Below, in pieces: positions 55,343 through 63,763 of a stretch of DNA of 64,000 bases (its first letter is position 1; each line of letters starts with the position of its first letter). The stretch lies in the NCBI GenBank assembly GCA_947494995.1, contig CANLWY010000002.1, forward strand, positions 186,001-250,000, written 5' to 3'. The DNA is from an uncultured Campylobacterales bacterium (lineage in GTDB: Bacteria > Campylobacterota > Campylobacteria > Campylobacterales > Arcobacteraceae). Both the position numbers and the translations under genes were made by a program. The notes below the pieces were generated by a model that searched no databases, was not told the DNA's origin, and saw only the letters and a program-made list of their open reading frames with translations.

Positions 55343-55843
55343 ATGATTATGAAATTTAAAGAGTGGTATCCAAAAATTGATCCTACTGCTTGGGTTGCAC
55401 CTAGTGCAGACGTAATAGGAAGAGTAGAATTAGGAGAAAATTCATCTATTTGGTTTGGTTGTGTAGTAAGAGGTGATGTAAATAGTATTAAAATTGGTAA
55501 AAATACAAATATTCAAGATTTATCTATGATTCATCTTGATACTAATACAAAAACCACTTTAGGGGACAATGTAACAGTTGGTCATAAAGTAATGTTACAT
55601 GGTTGTACAATAGAAAATAACTGTCTAATAGGTATGAGTGCAACTATTTTGGATGATGCTGTAATTGGGGAAGGTTCAATTGTTGGAGCAAATTCACTAG
55701 TAACTTCTGGGAAAAAGTTTCCTCCAAGATCTTTAATAATGGGAAGTCCAGCAAAAGTTGTAAAAGAATTAACACAAGAAGATGTAGATGGTTTAATTAC
55801 ACATGCAGGACGTTATGTAAAATATAAAAATGAATATTCTTAA
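55343..55843 (+). CDS. Gamma-class carbonic anhydrase family protein
   Basis: A 166-residue left-handed beta-helix protein with hexapeptide repeats. MIHLDTN and VGHKVMLHGC carry the three zinc-binding His residues of the YrdA/gamma-CA family. It may interconvert CO2 and bicarbonate, which would fit the SbtA-like transporter at 28753, although many YrdA-type members are inactive in vitro. ATG 55343 with AGGGAG upstream; an ATG at 55349 is also in frame. A hairpin terminator overlaps its stop. Confidence 0.88.
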   Translation: MIMKFKEWYPKIDPTAWVAPSADVIGRVELGENSSIWFGCVVRGDVNSIKIGKNTNIQDLSMIHLDTNTKTTLGDNVTVGHKVMLHGCTIENNCLIGMSATILDDAVIGEGSIVGANSLVTSGKKFPPRSLIMGSPAKVVKELTQEDVDGLITHAGRYVKYKNEYS

Positions 55844-55868
55844 AACAAGGTTTTAAAAACCTTGTTTT
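55842..55868. terminator. Bidirectional terminator between the carbonic anhydrase and a response regulator
   Basis: AAAACAAGGTTT and AAACCTTGTTTT form a nearly perfect stem; the outer A/T arms give each strand a terminal T run. It includes the stop codons of both convergent genes. Confidence 0.8.
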
Positions 55869-56250
55869 AATCAAGCTCTAATATTTTTAAAGAGTTATTT
55901 AATAGGTCTCTAACATCAAAAGGTTTTAGCATATATTGACAAGATACTTTTGAATCTATTTTATCCATAGCCTCCATATCAAATGCAGACGTTATAATAC
56001 AAGGTACATTTGGATTTTCATTTTTTATATCTTCTAGCATCTCTATTCCATTTTTTAAAGGCATATTTATATCAGTAATTATTAAATCAATATTATTATC
56101 TTTAAAAAGTTCTAATCCCTCTTTTCCATTTTTTGCAACAACAACATTAAAAATATATGATAAGCAACTTTCAACATTTGTTCTAATTACTTTTTCATCT
56201 TCCACATACAATACTGTAAAATTTTTTGAATTATTTGGTGCAGTTAACAT
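55867..56250 (-). CDS. Single-domain response regulator (CheY-like)
   Basis: A 127-residue receiver domain alone: FTVLYVEDEKVI with the acidic pair, phosphoacceptor in IITDINMPLKNG, CIITSAFD and the switch Lys in MLKPFDVRDL. It has no output domain, so it may act in a phosphorelay or by protein contact. It lies upstream of nothing on its strand but 60 bases after the OmpR-type regulator gene, which could share the transcript. Ribosome site GGAGG before ATG. Confidence 0.92.
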   Translation of the reverse strand: MLTAPNNSKNFTVLYVEDEKVIRTNVESCLSYIFNVVVAKNGKEGLELFKDNNIDLIITDINMPLKNGIEMLEDIKNENPNVPCIITSAFDMEAMDKIDSKVSCQYMLKPFDVRDLLNNSLKILELD

Positions 56251-56310
56251 AACACACCTCCTTTATTATCTAAGTATAATAAGAAAGCGTATCAGAATAG
56301 TATTATTTTG

Positions 56311-57060
56311 TTACTTTATATTAATTCTATACCCAAATCCATAAACATTTTCTATATCTAAAGAAGGTAATTTCTTTCTAAGTCTTGAAATTATATTTTT
56401 TAAATTTGCAATGTCAGGTGCTATATTTTCATCATCTGACCAAATAAAATTTAAAATTTCTTCTACTGTATGTGTTTTCTCATGGTACTTAAGAAGTATT
56501 TCAATAAGTAATAATTCTTTTTTTGTTAATTTGACAATAATTTCATTCATTAATATTTGTTTTATCTCTTTATTCCATTTTAAATCATTACTTAAAACTA
56601 TTTCAACACTTGGGATTTTTTCATTATTTTTAATACTATTCTCTTGAAACTCTTTAAGTTTTGTATATAAAACATGTATAAAAGAGTTATATTCTAAAGG
56701 TTTTAGAATAAAATGAGAAATACCAATATTTACAAGTTCTAATAAATAGTTTGATTCACTGTGAGCAGATAGTACAATCAAAAGTTGTTCTTTATTCTGT
56801 TCATAGATTAGTTTTGTAAGTTCTATACCATTCATATTTGGCATTTGAATATCTGTAATAACTAAATCATAAAACTTATCATTCTTCTTTTTATAAGAGT
56901 TAAATTTTTCAAGTCCTTCTTCCCCATCTCTAGCAACATCAATTTCACTAAAAACAAGCTCTAGAAGTTCACTTGTTTCTTTTATAATATCTTCATCATC
57001 TTCTACAAAAAGTACAGAAATCCCTTTTGCATACTCTTCAAGTTGTATATAATCAACCAT
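56311..57060 (-). CDS. OmpR-family response regulator
   Basis: A 249-residue protein. The receiver (about 1-130) has VLFVEDDEDI, phosphoacceptor in VITDIQMPNMNG and FILKPLEYNSF. The winged helix (about 165-249) has IIVKLTKKELLLIEILL and NLKNIISRLRKKL, ending in YGFGYRINIK. It is divergent from the kinase gene at 57125, with 64 bases between; that kinase is the natural partner. Confidence 0.92.
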   Translation of the reverse strand: MVDYIQLEEYAKGISVLFVEDDEDIIKETSELLELVFSEIDVARDGEEGLEKFNSYKKKNDKFYDLVITDIQMPNMNGIELTKLIYEQNKEQLLIVLSAHSESNYLLELVNIGISHFILKPLEYNSFIHVLYTKLKEFQENSIKNNEKIPSVEIVLSNDLKWNKEIKQILMNEIIVKLTKKELLLIEILLKYHEKTHTVEEILNFIWSDDENIAPDIANLKNIISRLRKKLPSLDIENVYGFGYRINIK

Positions 57061-57124
57061 TTTATCTCCTAAAAAGAATTAATAAATTATACTACAAAGA
57101 TAATTTATTTACATGGACTGATTA

Positions 57125-58162
57125 ATGGAAAATATAGTTTTTGACTCTTTTTTTGAAAATACAATAGAAGGTATACTTATTATTGAAGATGGTTTTATAA
57201 TTAATGTAAATAACGCTATGCTAGATATTTTACACTATAAATCAAAAGATAGTTTAATTGGAAAACTAGCGACAGGTATTTTAATACCAAATATCTCTCA
57301 AAAATATTTAGAATATAACAATGAAGTATATGAGGAAGTATCACTTATATCAAAAAGTGGAGAAATCATTCCAGCTATTATAAAAATCAAAGATATAAAA
57401 GAGAATAATAAAAATTACAAGATGGTATTTATCTTAAATTTAACAGAATTTAAAGAAAAAGAGACTTTTCTTTTAGAACAATCTAGAATGGCTGCAATGG
57501 GAGAAATGATATCAATGATCGCACATCAATGGAGACAACCCTTATCTTCAATAGCAGCTGTTGTATCAAACTTACAGTTTAGAATAAATATTGGGAAATA
57601 TGAAGCAGAAGTTTTTGAAGATAAGATTTCTGACATTGATAGATATTTAAAGTATATGTCAGGAACTATTGATGACTTTAGAAACTTTTTTAAGCCTGAT
57701 AAGAAAAAAGAATTAATAAACTTAAGTGATATAATAACTATTGCTTTAAAAATGATTGAAAAGCCATTTGAAAATAGAGATATTAAAATTATAAATAATC
57801 AAAAAGAGCTTGAAAAAATGTATGCTTATAAAAATGAACTTTTACAAGTTATTTTAAATATATTTAATAACTCAAAAGATGCTTTTAGTGAAAATGAAAC
57901 AATTATTAATCCTACAGTACTTATAAACTATGAAGATTTTGATAAATATCAAATACTAACTATAAGTGACAATGCCGGTGGGATTGATGAAGATATTATA
58001 AATAAAATTTTTGATCCATACTTTTCTACAAAAGATGCTAAAAACGGAACTGGATTAGGACTTTATATGTGTAAAATTATTGTAGAAAAACATTGCAATG
58101 GCGAAATTAAAGTTTCAAATATAAACAATGGTGCTTCTTTTGAGATTAGAATAGGAAAATAA
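57125..58162 (+). CDS. PAS histidine kinase (cytosolic)
   Basis: A 345-residue kinase. The PAS-like domain (about 1-110) starts DSFFENTIEGILIIEDGF. The phosphoacceptor region reads MIAHQWRQPLSSIAAVV, followed by SGTIDDFRNFFKPDKKKE, and the HATPase has ILNIFNNSKDAF, DNAGGIDEDI and GTGLGLYMCK. No membrane segments are present, so the signal is internal. It is divergent from the OmpR-type regulator at 56311 and followed 1 base later by a small secreted protein gene. Confidence 0.92.
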   Translation: MENIVFDSFFENTIEGILIIEDGFIINVNNAMLDILHYKSKDSLIGKLATGILIPNISQKYLEYNNEVYEEVSLISKSGEIIPAIIKIKDIKENNKNYKMVFILNLTEFKEKETFLLEQSRMAAMGEMISMIAHQWRQPLSSIAAVVSNLQFRINIGKYEAEVFEDKISDIDRYLKYMSGTIDDFRNFFKPDKKKELINLSDIITIALKMIEKPFENRDIKIINNQKELEKMYAYKNELLQVILNIFNNSKDAFSENETIINPTVLINYEDFDKYQILTISDNAGGIDEDIINKIFDPYFSTKDAKNGTGLGLYMCKIIVEKHCNGEIKVSNINNGASFEIRIGK

Positions 58163-58163
58163 T

Positions 58164-58589
58164 ATGAAGAAAACAACTTTTTTATCTTTATTAAGTGTAT
58201 GTTTATGTTACTCTGAAACCCTAGAGATTGGAAATATTTCAGGGATTTCATTTGAAGAACTAAATAACAATTATATAGTTACATATAAACCAAAAACAAA
58301 TGAACTCAAGCAATCATATTATTACTTGAAAAATGGACAATTTTATAAGTCAGTTGAGCAAACAATATATCCAACAAATAAATTAAATAGTAATAACTAT
58401 AGACTTTTTGAGTATAAAAAAGAGTTGAAAAATCTATCTTGCATAGAGTATAAAGCCAAAGATTGTATAAACTTGTTTCTTCAAAAAAATAGATATTTTG
58501 AATATGATGGAGAAAAAGTTTATATCTTACCAAAAGAAAAAGAAAAAATATATAATATCATTAAATATAACTACAATAAAACCCTCTAA
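58164..58589 (+). CDS. Small secreted protein of unknown function
   Basis: A 141-residue protein with an N-terminal signal peptide (MKKTTFLSLLSVCLCYS) and a mature part rich in Tyr, Lys and Asn (SFEELNNNYIVTYKPKTNEL, YYYLKNGQFYKS), with two Cys (CIEYKAKDC) that could form a disulfide. It starts 1 base after the kinase stop, so it is co-transcribed with it and could be a periplasmic partner; this is inference. I do not recognise a family. Confidence 0.65.
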   Translation: MKKTTFLSLLSVCLCYSETLEIGNISGISFEELNNNYIVTYKPKTNELKQSYYYLKNGQFYKSVEQTIYPTNKLNSNNYRLFEYKKELKNLSCIEYKAKDCINLFLQKNRYFEYDGEKVYILPKEKEKIYNIIKYNYNKTL

Positions 58590-58659
58590 TAAACTTCTAA
58601 CCAAACTTTAGATAGACTATTTGCCCTTTATAAAGAAACAAAATACATAGGTAAAACAA

Positions 58660-59073
58660 ATGAAAGTAGTAACAGGAGTTGTTGGCAACGATATTCACGT
58701 TGTAGCAAATAGACTTATTGATCTTTCACTACAAGCAAGAGGATTTGAAGTATTTAATTTGGGAGTTAATACTTATTTAGAAGAGTTCGTTGATGCAGTG
58801 ATAGAAACAAATGCGGATATATTATTAATATCTTCACTAAATGGTGAAGCAGAAGGTTGGTGTAGAGAAGTAAAAATTCTAAAAGCTAAATATGGAAACC
58901 TTTTAGATGATGTAGTATTTATGATAGGTGGAAACCTAGTTGTTGGAACGGGAACAGCAGATGATATTGTTCCTAGATTTAAGAACTATGGTTTTGACTT
59001 AGTATTTCACCAAGTTGATTTAAATACAGGTCTTGATGAACTTGAAAAGTTTATGAAAGAGAGAAATGCTTAA
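58660..59073 (+). CDS. glmS: Methylaspartate (glutamate) mutase small subunit
   Basis: A 137-residue B12-binding domain: VTGVVGNDIHVVANRLIDL has the DxH of the base-off cobalamin motif, with Asp11 and His13, the cobalt ligand. The usual DxHxxG has Ala16 at its Gly. SSLNGEAEG and MIGGNLVVGTG are the SxL and GG motifs. With GlmE it interconverts L-glutamate and threo-3-methylaspartate. Not to be confused with glucosamine synthase, which shares the symbol; mutS/mamA is another name. Coupled to glmE by a 1-base overlap. Confidence 0.9.
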   Translation: MKVVTGVVGNDIHVVANRLIDLSLQARGFEVFNLGVNTYLEEFVDAVIETNADILLISSLNGEAEGWCREVKILKAKYGNLLDDVVFMIGGNLVVGTGTADDIVPRFKNYGFDLVFHQVDLNTGLDELEKFMKERNA

Positions 59074-60437
59074 TGAGTTTACTACAAGAAGAACGAAATA
59101 TTATTTTAAACAATGAATATGTAGATAATTTTGATTTTGCAGAGGTTGAAGAGTTTGTAAAGAATGCTTCTAAAGACCTATTTATCTCTTATAACTTTAA
59201 AACAAAAGATAAAATGCTAGTACAACCAAGAGGTGGTTTTCCTACATATGATAAGATGTTTGCTCTTTATGAGTTTTTTGATAAAGCAAACGTAGATGTT
59301 CTACCATGTACTATTGATTCAAATACAAGATTAAATGATTATGCAACAGCAAAAAAGATGCTTAGATTATCAGAAGAGTCTGAGGTTGATATGTTAAATG
59401 GTTATCCTCTAGTAAATCATGGTTATAGAACTACTAGAAAAATGATGACTCACTTTAATAAGCCAATCTCTTTAAGACATGGTACACCTGATGCAAGACT
59501 ACTTATTGAAACAGCAATTGCTTCAGGTATTTTTGAGATTGAAGGTGGTCCAATTACTTATTTACTACCTTACTCTAAAAACTTTCCATTAGATAAAGCA
59601 TTTTTATACTGGAAATACGTAGAGAGAGTTTGTGCAAACTACTCAAAATTAAATGAACCAATAAACAGAGAATCTTTTGGTCCACTAACTGCTACTTTAG
59701 TACCACCATGTATTACTATTGTTATTCAATTACTTGAAATGCTTTTATCACTTGAAGAAGGTGTAAAATCATTCTCTGTATCTTTCTCTCAAACTGGTTC
59801 AATGAACCAAGATATTGTAATGGGAGCTGTTATTAAAAAACTTGCAAAGTATTATGCTAATGAAATTGGTGTTACTGATGCAGATATTCATCTGGTATAT
59901 CACCAATGGATGGGTGCTTTCCCAATGGATCCAAACTTTGCTGGACAATTAATTAATATGTCTACAGTTATTGCGTCTATGGTTGGTGCAAATAAAATCA
60001 TTACAAAAACAAAACAAGAAGCTTCAGGGATTCCTACAAAAGAAGCAAATGCAGAAACTGTTGCAAATACTCAATATACTCTTAGAATCTTAAATGGTCT
60101 TCCTAATATTGTTGATGAAGAAGAAGAAGAGATTTTAACAGCTGAGGTTATGGCTATTATGGAAGCTGTGTTTAATGATCCAGCAGATACTTTATGGAGA
60201 AAAGTGTTTAATTCAATTAAAAATGGGACTATAGATGTACCATTCTCTCCACATATAATCAATCATAACAATATGATTACAATTAGAGATAAAAATAAAA
60301 ATATTAGAATAATAGATAGAGGAAAGGTTCCTATTCCTGATAGATGTTTTGAGTATGAGAAAGCTCAATGTGATTTAACAAAAGATACAACATCAATAGT
60401 AAATGATATTATTCATGATATAGGGATTATGCAATGA
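59073..60437 (+). CDS. glmE: Methylaspartate (glutamate) mutase large subunit
   Basis: A 454-residue TIM-barrel subunit. LVQPRGGFPTYDKMFALYEF near the start and NGYPLVNHGYRTTRKM, RHGTPDARLLIE and VYHQWMGAFPMDP carry the glutamate-binding arginines and other contacts of the GlmE family. It runs the radical carbon-skeleton rearrangement with adenosylcobalamin held by the small subunit. The stop overlaps the glmL start by 4 bases. Confidence 0.93.
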   Translation: MSLLQEERNIILNNEYVDNFDFAEVEEFVKNASKDLFISYNFKTKDKMLVQPRGGFPTYDKMFALYEFFDKANVDVLPCTIDSNTRLNDYATAKKMLRLSEESEVDMLNGYPLVNHGYRTTRKMMTHFNKPISLRHGTPDARLLIETAIASGIFEIEGGPITYLLPYSKNFPLDKAFLYWKYVERVCANYSKLNEPINRESFGPLTATLVPPCITIVIQLLEMLLSLEEGVKSFSVSFSQTGSMNQDIVMGAVIKKLAKYYANEIGVTDADIHLVYHQWMGAFPMDPNFAGQLINMSTVIASMVGANKIITKTKQEASGIPTKEANAETVANTQYTLRILNGLPNIVDEEEEEILTAEVMAIMEAVFNDPADTLWRKVFNSIKNGTIDVPFSPHIINHNNMITIRDKNKNIRIIDRGKVPIPDRCFEYEKAQCDLTKDTTSIVNDIIHDIGIMQ

Positions 60438-61621
60438 GTGAAATAAATGAAAAACTATTAATAGACGTAGGAAGTACATATTTTAAAGTATGTACAGCTT
60501 ATGGAGTACAGCAACACTTTAGAGACTTTAATAAAGATATTTTTGATGATCTAACATATAAATGTGGGGATATTATTCATAACTATCAAAAAGATGATGT
60601 TTTTGTTTGTTCCTCTGCAAATGGAGGTTTAAGTACCTTAATTATTGGTATTACAAGCTCTTTTTCATTAAAATATGCAACTAATATTGCTTTTAATTCA
60701 GGAATAAATATTATTGATACTGTTTTATATAAAGATATAGAACAAACTTCTATTCCAAGTGATTTAATTGATGTTGTAATTGTTGTAGGGGGGATAGACT
60801 CTGTTTCAAATATCTTTGATCAAAAACTATTTGATTATCTAAATAAGATTAACTACTCAAATATAGTTTATGTGGGAAGCGAAAAAAACACTCCTTATTT
60901 AAGTGAAAATATTGAAAACCTAGTTGTTTTACCAAATATCATTACAAATAGACTTCATGTAGAAGAAGAAAACCTAAAAGAGTATTTAACAAACCTCTAT
61001 CAAGCAGATATTATGGGTAAAGAGGATATCAAACATCTATATGATATTACATCAAATCAAATCTACTCTACACCATATATTGTAAATAAAACTCTACCTA
61101 TGATAGATAGTAAGTTTTCTGTTGCAAACCCATATATTTTAATAGATATTGGAGGGGCTACTACTGATATTCACTACTCAAAAGACTTAGTAGATGAAAA
61201 TATGGTAACTGAAAATGAGTATGATAGATTAGTATTTAAAAAGCTTGGTGTTTATAAATCTAAAGAATCATTAATCTTTGCAGCAAAAAACAATGAATTT
61301 GTTTACGAACTATTAGCTCACCTTAAAGTAACAGAAAATATTTTTGAAGAACAAAGTGAAAAAGCAACAAGAGTTTTAATGCAACTTGCTATATTTTTAG
61401 TACTTTGTAAGGTATCAACATATAGAAAAGCTTATGTAAATTTAAAACTTTTAGCTCTTAATTCTGTTGTATTTACTGGTGGAATAACAAAAGTATTGAA
61501 GCAAGAGGAAATAGAAGATATAGTATCATTTTTCTATAAAAAAATCTTAAACTCAGAACATAATCCAACTATTGTATTAGATAATAACTATGATATTTGG
61601 ACACTTGGAATGAATAAATAA
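60434..61621 (+). CDS. glmL: Glutamate mutase-associated ATPase GlmL (MutL)
   Basis: A 395-residue actin-fold ATPase: the first phosphate loop LLIDVGSTYFKV and the second LIDIGGATTDIHYSK. GlmL proteins are always next to glutamate mutase and are thought to reactivate the enzyme by removing damaged cobalamin, as diol dehydratase reactivases do. This copy is shorter than the about 460 residues often seen. Coupled to glmE; the ligase gene follows after 13 bases. Confidence 0.88.
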   Translation: MSEINEKLLIDVGSTYFKVCTAYGVQQHFRDFNKDIFDDLTYKCGDIIHNYQKDDVFVCSSANGGLSTLIIGITSSFSLKYATNIAFNSGINIIDTVLYKDIEQTSIPSDLIDVVIVVGGIDSVSNIFDQKLFDYLNKINYSNIVYVGSEKNTPYLSENIENLVVLPNIITNRLHVEEENLKEYLTNLYQADIMGKEDIKHLYDITSNQIYSTPYIVNKTLPMIDSKFSVANPYILIDIGGATTDIHYSKDLVDENMVTENEYDRLVFKKLGVYKSKESLIFAAKNNEFVYELLAHLKVTENIFEEQSEKATRVLMQLAIFLVLCKVSTYRKAYVNLKLLALNSVVFTGGITKVLKQEEIEDIVSFFYKKILNSEHNPTIVLDNNYDIWTLGMNK

Positions 61622-61634
61622 AAGGAAAAATAGC

Positions 61635-63212
61635 ATGTCAATTAATTGTATTAGAGGATTAATAGAAGAAGCAGCAATTTCACATTCAGATAAAGTTGCT
61701 ATTAAATTTAATGAAAAGAATATTACATATAAAGACCTTTTAACAAAAGTTAATCAAGTAGCCTTTTATTTAAAAGAGTTAGACCTTCCAAAAGGAAGTA
61801 GAATTGGAATATACTCAAATAAAGGAATAGATCAAGTTATAGCAATACTAGCTATTTTATCTACCGATTATGTACTTATACCACTTACAAAGCTACTTAA
61901 GAGTGAACAAGTTGAATATATAATTAATGATTGTGATATCAAATGTATTATTACTGATAAATTAAAATTAGAATCAATAGAAGAGATTAATTTTAATGGT
62001 CATGTAATCTCTTATGAAACTGCACATAAAGATATCGCCTCTTTTGAAGAAATTTTTAAATATTATAATAAACCTTATTCATGTCAAGTAAATGGACATG
62101 ACAATGCAGTTATTACTTACTCTTTTGGGATTACAGGAAAACCAAAAGGAATTGTAATTTCTCATAGAAACTTAATTGACTCTGCAAGGGTTGTATCTTC
62201 TTATTTAAATTTAAAAGAAGACGATATTTTATCAGGTACTCTTATTTTCAACCTAGATTATGGATTGAACCAAATTTTCTGTTCATTATATAAAAGAGCA
62301 ACTTTAGCACTACATAGATTTATTTTAGCTGGTGACTTTTTCAATCACCTAATAAATGATGAAGTTACAGTAGTTGCTCTAATGCCAATAAATATTTCAT
62401 CAATGTTTGATGAAGATGAATATAGATTACCAAGTGCTGAACTTCTATCAAAAGTTAGAGTTCTTACCTCTTCAGGTGGAAATGTTACAAGAAAAATGTT
62501 AAAAGATTTAGATAAGTACTTCCCTGACGCTAATTTCTACTCAATGCATGGATTAACAGAAGCATTTAGATCTACTTTCCTTGAACCTTCTCAAATATGG
62601 ATTAGACCCGAATCAATTGGTAGACCAATTCCTGATGTTGAATTGTATGTTATCAATGAAGAAGGGAAAGAGTGCGGAGTAAGAGAAGTTGGAGAACTTA
62701 TTCATAGAGGTGGATATATTTATAAAGGATTTTGGAATGCACCTGTTGAAACATCTGAACGATTTAAATCTATTGAAATCTTAAAAGATGTAATCAATAT
62801 TGAAGGACAACTTAGAGATGAAGTTGTTGTTGCTACAGGTGATTATGTATATAAAGATGAAGAAGGTTACTTCTATTTTGTTTCAAGACAAGATGATATG
62901 ATTAAAACAAGAGGATTTAGAGTGAGTCCTTTTGAAGTAGAATCTGTAGTGGCAAAAAATCTTCCTGCAATAGAACAGTGCGCAATCTTTTCAGTACCAA
63001 ATGATGAAATAGAAGAAGAGATTGTTATGGTTTATAGTTCAAGAAGTGAACTTGCTCCAAAAGAGATTAGTTTTGAACTAAAAAAACATCTTGCTTCTTA
63101 TATGTTACCAAATAAAATAATTTATAAAAAATCTCTTCCTTTAATTCCTAGTGATAAAAGTAAAATTAACAAAGAAGAGTTAAAAGCTGAACTACTAGAC
63201 TCATTAAACTAA
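61635..63212 (+). CDS. AMP-forming acid ligase (adenylate-forming enzyme) in the glutamate mutase operon
   Basis: A 525-residue ANL-superfamily ligase. Motifs: P-loop YSFGITGKPKGIV, MHGLTEAFRSTF, TGDYVYKDEEGYFYFVSR and the swinging-domain hinge DDMIKTRGFRVSPFEVE, with a catalytic Lys in PSDKSKINK. It would activate a carboxylic acid as adenylate and hand it to CoA or a carrier protein. Its place after glmSEL, without a methylaspartase gene, suggests that 3-methylaspartate or a derivative is the substrate, as in some antibiotic pathways; that is inference. No carrier-protein gene is visible in the window. Confidence 0.85.
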   Translation: MSINCIRGLIEEAAISHSDKVAIKFNEKNITYKDLLTKVNQVAFYLKELDLPKGSRIGIYSNKGIDQVIAILAILSTDYVLIPLTKLLKSEQVEYIINDCDIKCIITDKLKLESIEEINFNGHVISYETAHKDIASFEEIFKYYNKPYSCQVNGHDNAVITYSFGITGKPKGIVISHRNLIDSARVVSSYLNLKEDDILSGTLIFNLDYGLNQIFCSLYKRATLALHRFILAGDFFNHLINDEVTVVALMPINISSMFDEDEYRLPSAELLSKVRVLTSSGGNVTRKMLKDLDKYFPDANFYSMHGLTEAFRSTFLEPSQIWIRPESIGRPIPDVELYVINEEGKECGVREVGELIHRGGYIYKGFWNAPVETSERFKSIEILKDVINIEGQLRDEVVVATGDYVYKDEEGYFYFVSRQDDMIKTRGFRVSPFEVESVVAKNLPAIEQCAIFSVPNDEIEEEIVMVYSSRSELAPKEISFELKKHLASYMLPNKIIYKKSLPLIPSDKSKINKEELKAELLDSLN

Positions 63213-63216
63213 ATAT

Positions 63217-63246
63217 TATGTAGTACTTAAGTAAAAGTACTACATA
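63217..63246. terminator. Hairpin after the ligase gene
   Basis: TATGTAGTACTT (63217-63228) and AAGTACTACATA (63235-63246) pair over 12 bases around a 6-base loop. It is followed by A's and then a later T run, so it is only a partial match to an intrinsic terminator, but it marks the end of the mutase operon. Confidence 0.55.
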
Positions 63247-63341
63247 AAAAAACTAATTTTTTTAAAATTCTTGACCTAAGTCTACTTTTTTTCCACTATT
63301 TTTATCTATAATTTCTTATAATTATTAAAAAAGGATTCTAA

Positions 63342-63617
63342 ATGAAAAAAATTTTACTTTTAACTTCAATTTTGGCATGTGCAGCGTTTGCTAACCCATA
63401 TGCAAAATGTATTGGTTGTCACGGGGCAAATGGTGAAAAAGTTGCATTAGGTAAATCAAAAGTTATCAAAGATATGACTAAAGCAGATTTTATTGCAGCA
63501 ATGAAGGGATATAAGGATGGTTCTTATGGTGGACCAATGAAAGGTCTTATGAAAGGACAAGTTGCTCCTTTAACTGATGCACAAATTGAAGAGATTGCAA
63601 ACAAAATTGCAAAATAA
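63342..63617 (+). CDS. Small periplasmic cytochrome c (c553-like)
   Basis: A 91-residue protein with a signal peptide (MKKILLLTSILACAAFANP) and one heme-binding CIGCH motif near the new N-terminus (KCIGCHGANGEK). The axial Met is likely in GGPMKGLMKGQV. It carries single electrons in the periplasm, for example to terminal oxidases or peroxidases. An almost identical gene starts 146 bases downstream, so the two are a recent tandem pair. Confidence 0.93.
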   Translation: MKKILLLTSILACAAFANPYAKCIGCHGANGEKVALGKSKVIKDMTKADFIAAMKGYKDGSYGGPMKGLMKGQVAPLTDAQIEEIANKIAK

Positions 63618-63626
63618 TTATAAGGG

Positions 63627-63650
63627 CTAGGAGTTTTTCTCCTAGTTTTC
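63627..63650 (+). terminator. Intrinsic terminator after the first cytochrome gene
   Basis: CTAGGAG (63627-63633) and CTCCTAG (63639-63645) form a 7-bp stem with a TTTTT loop, followed by TTTTC. A second hairpin, ATTCCTA/TAGGAAT (63671-63688), lies after it. The tandem genes are thus likely transcribed separately. Confidence 0.8.
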
Positions 63651-63763
63651 TTATCTAATAACTCTATAAAATTCCTAAATCTAGGAATACTAACTACTTA
63701 ATAACTTTATTTCAAGATAAAATATACTAAAATTACTATCTATAATTAAAAAAAGGAAACCCT

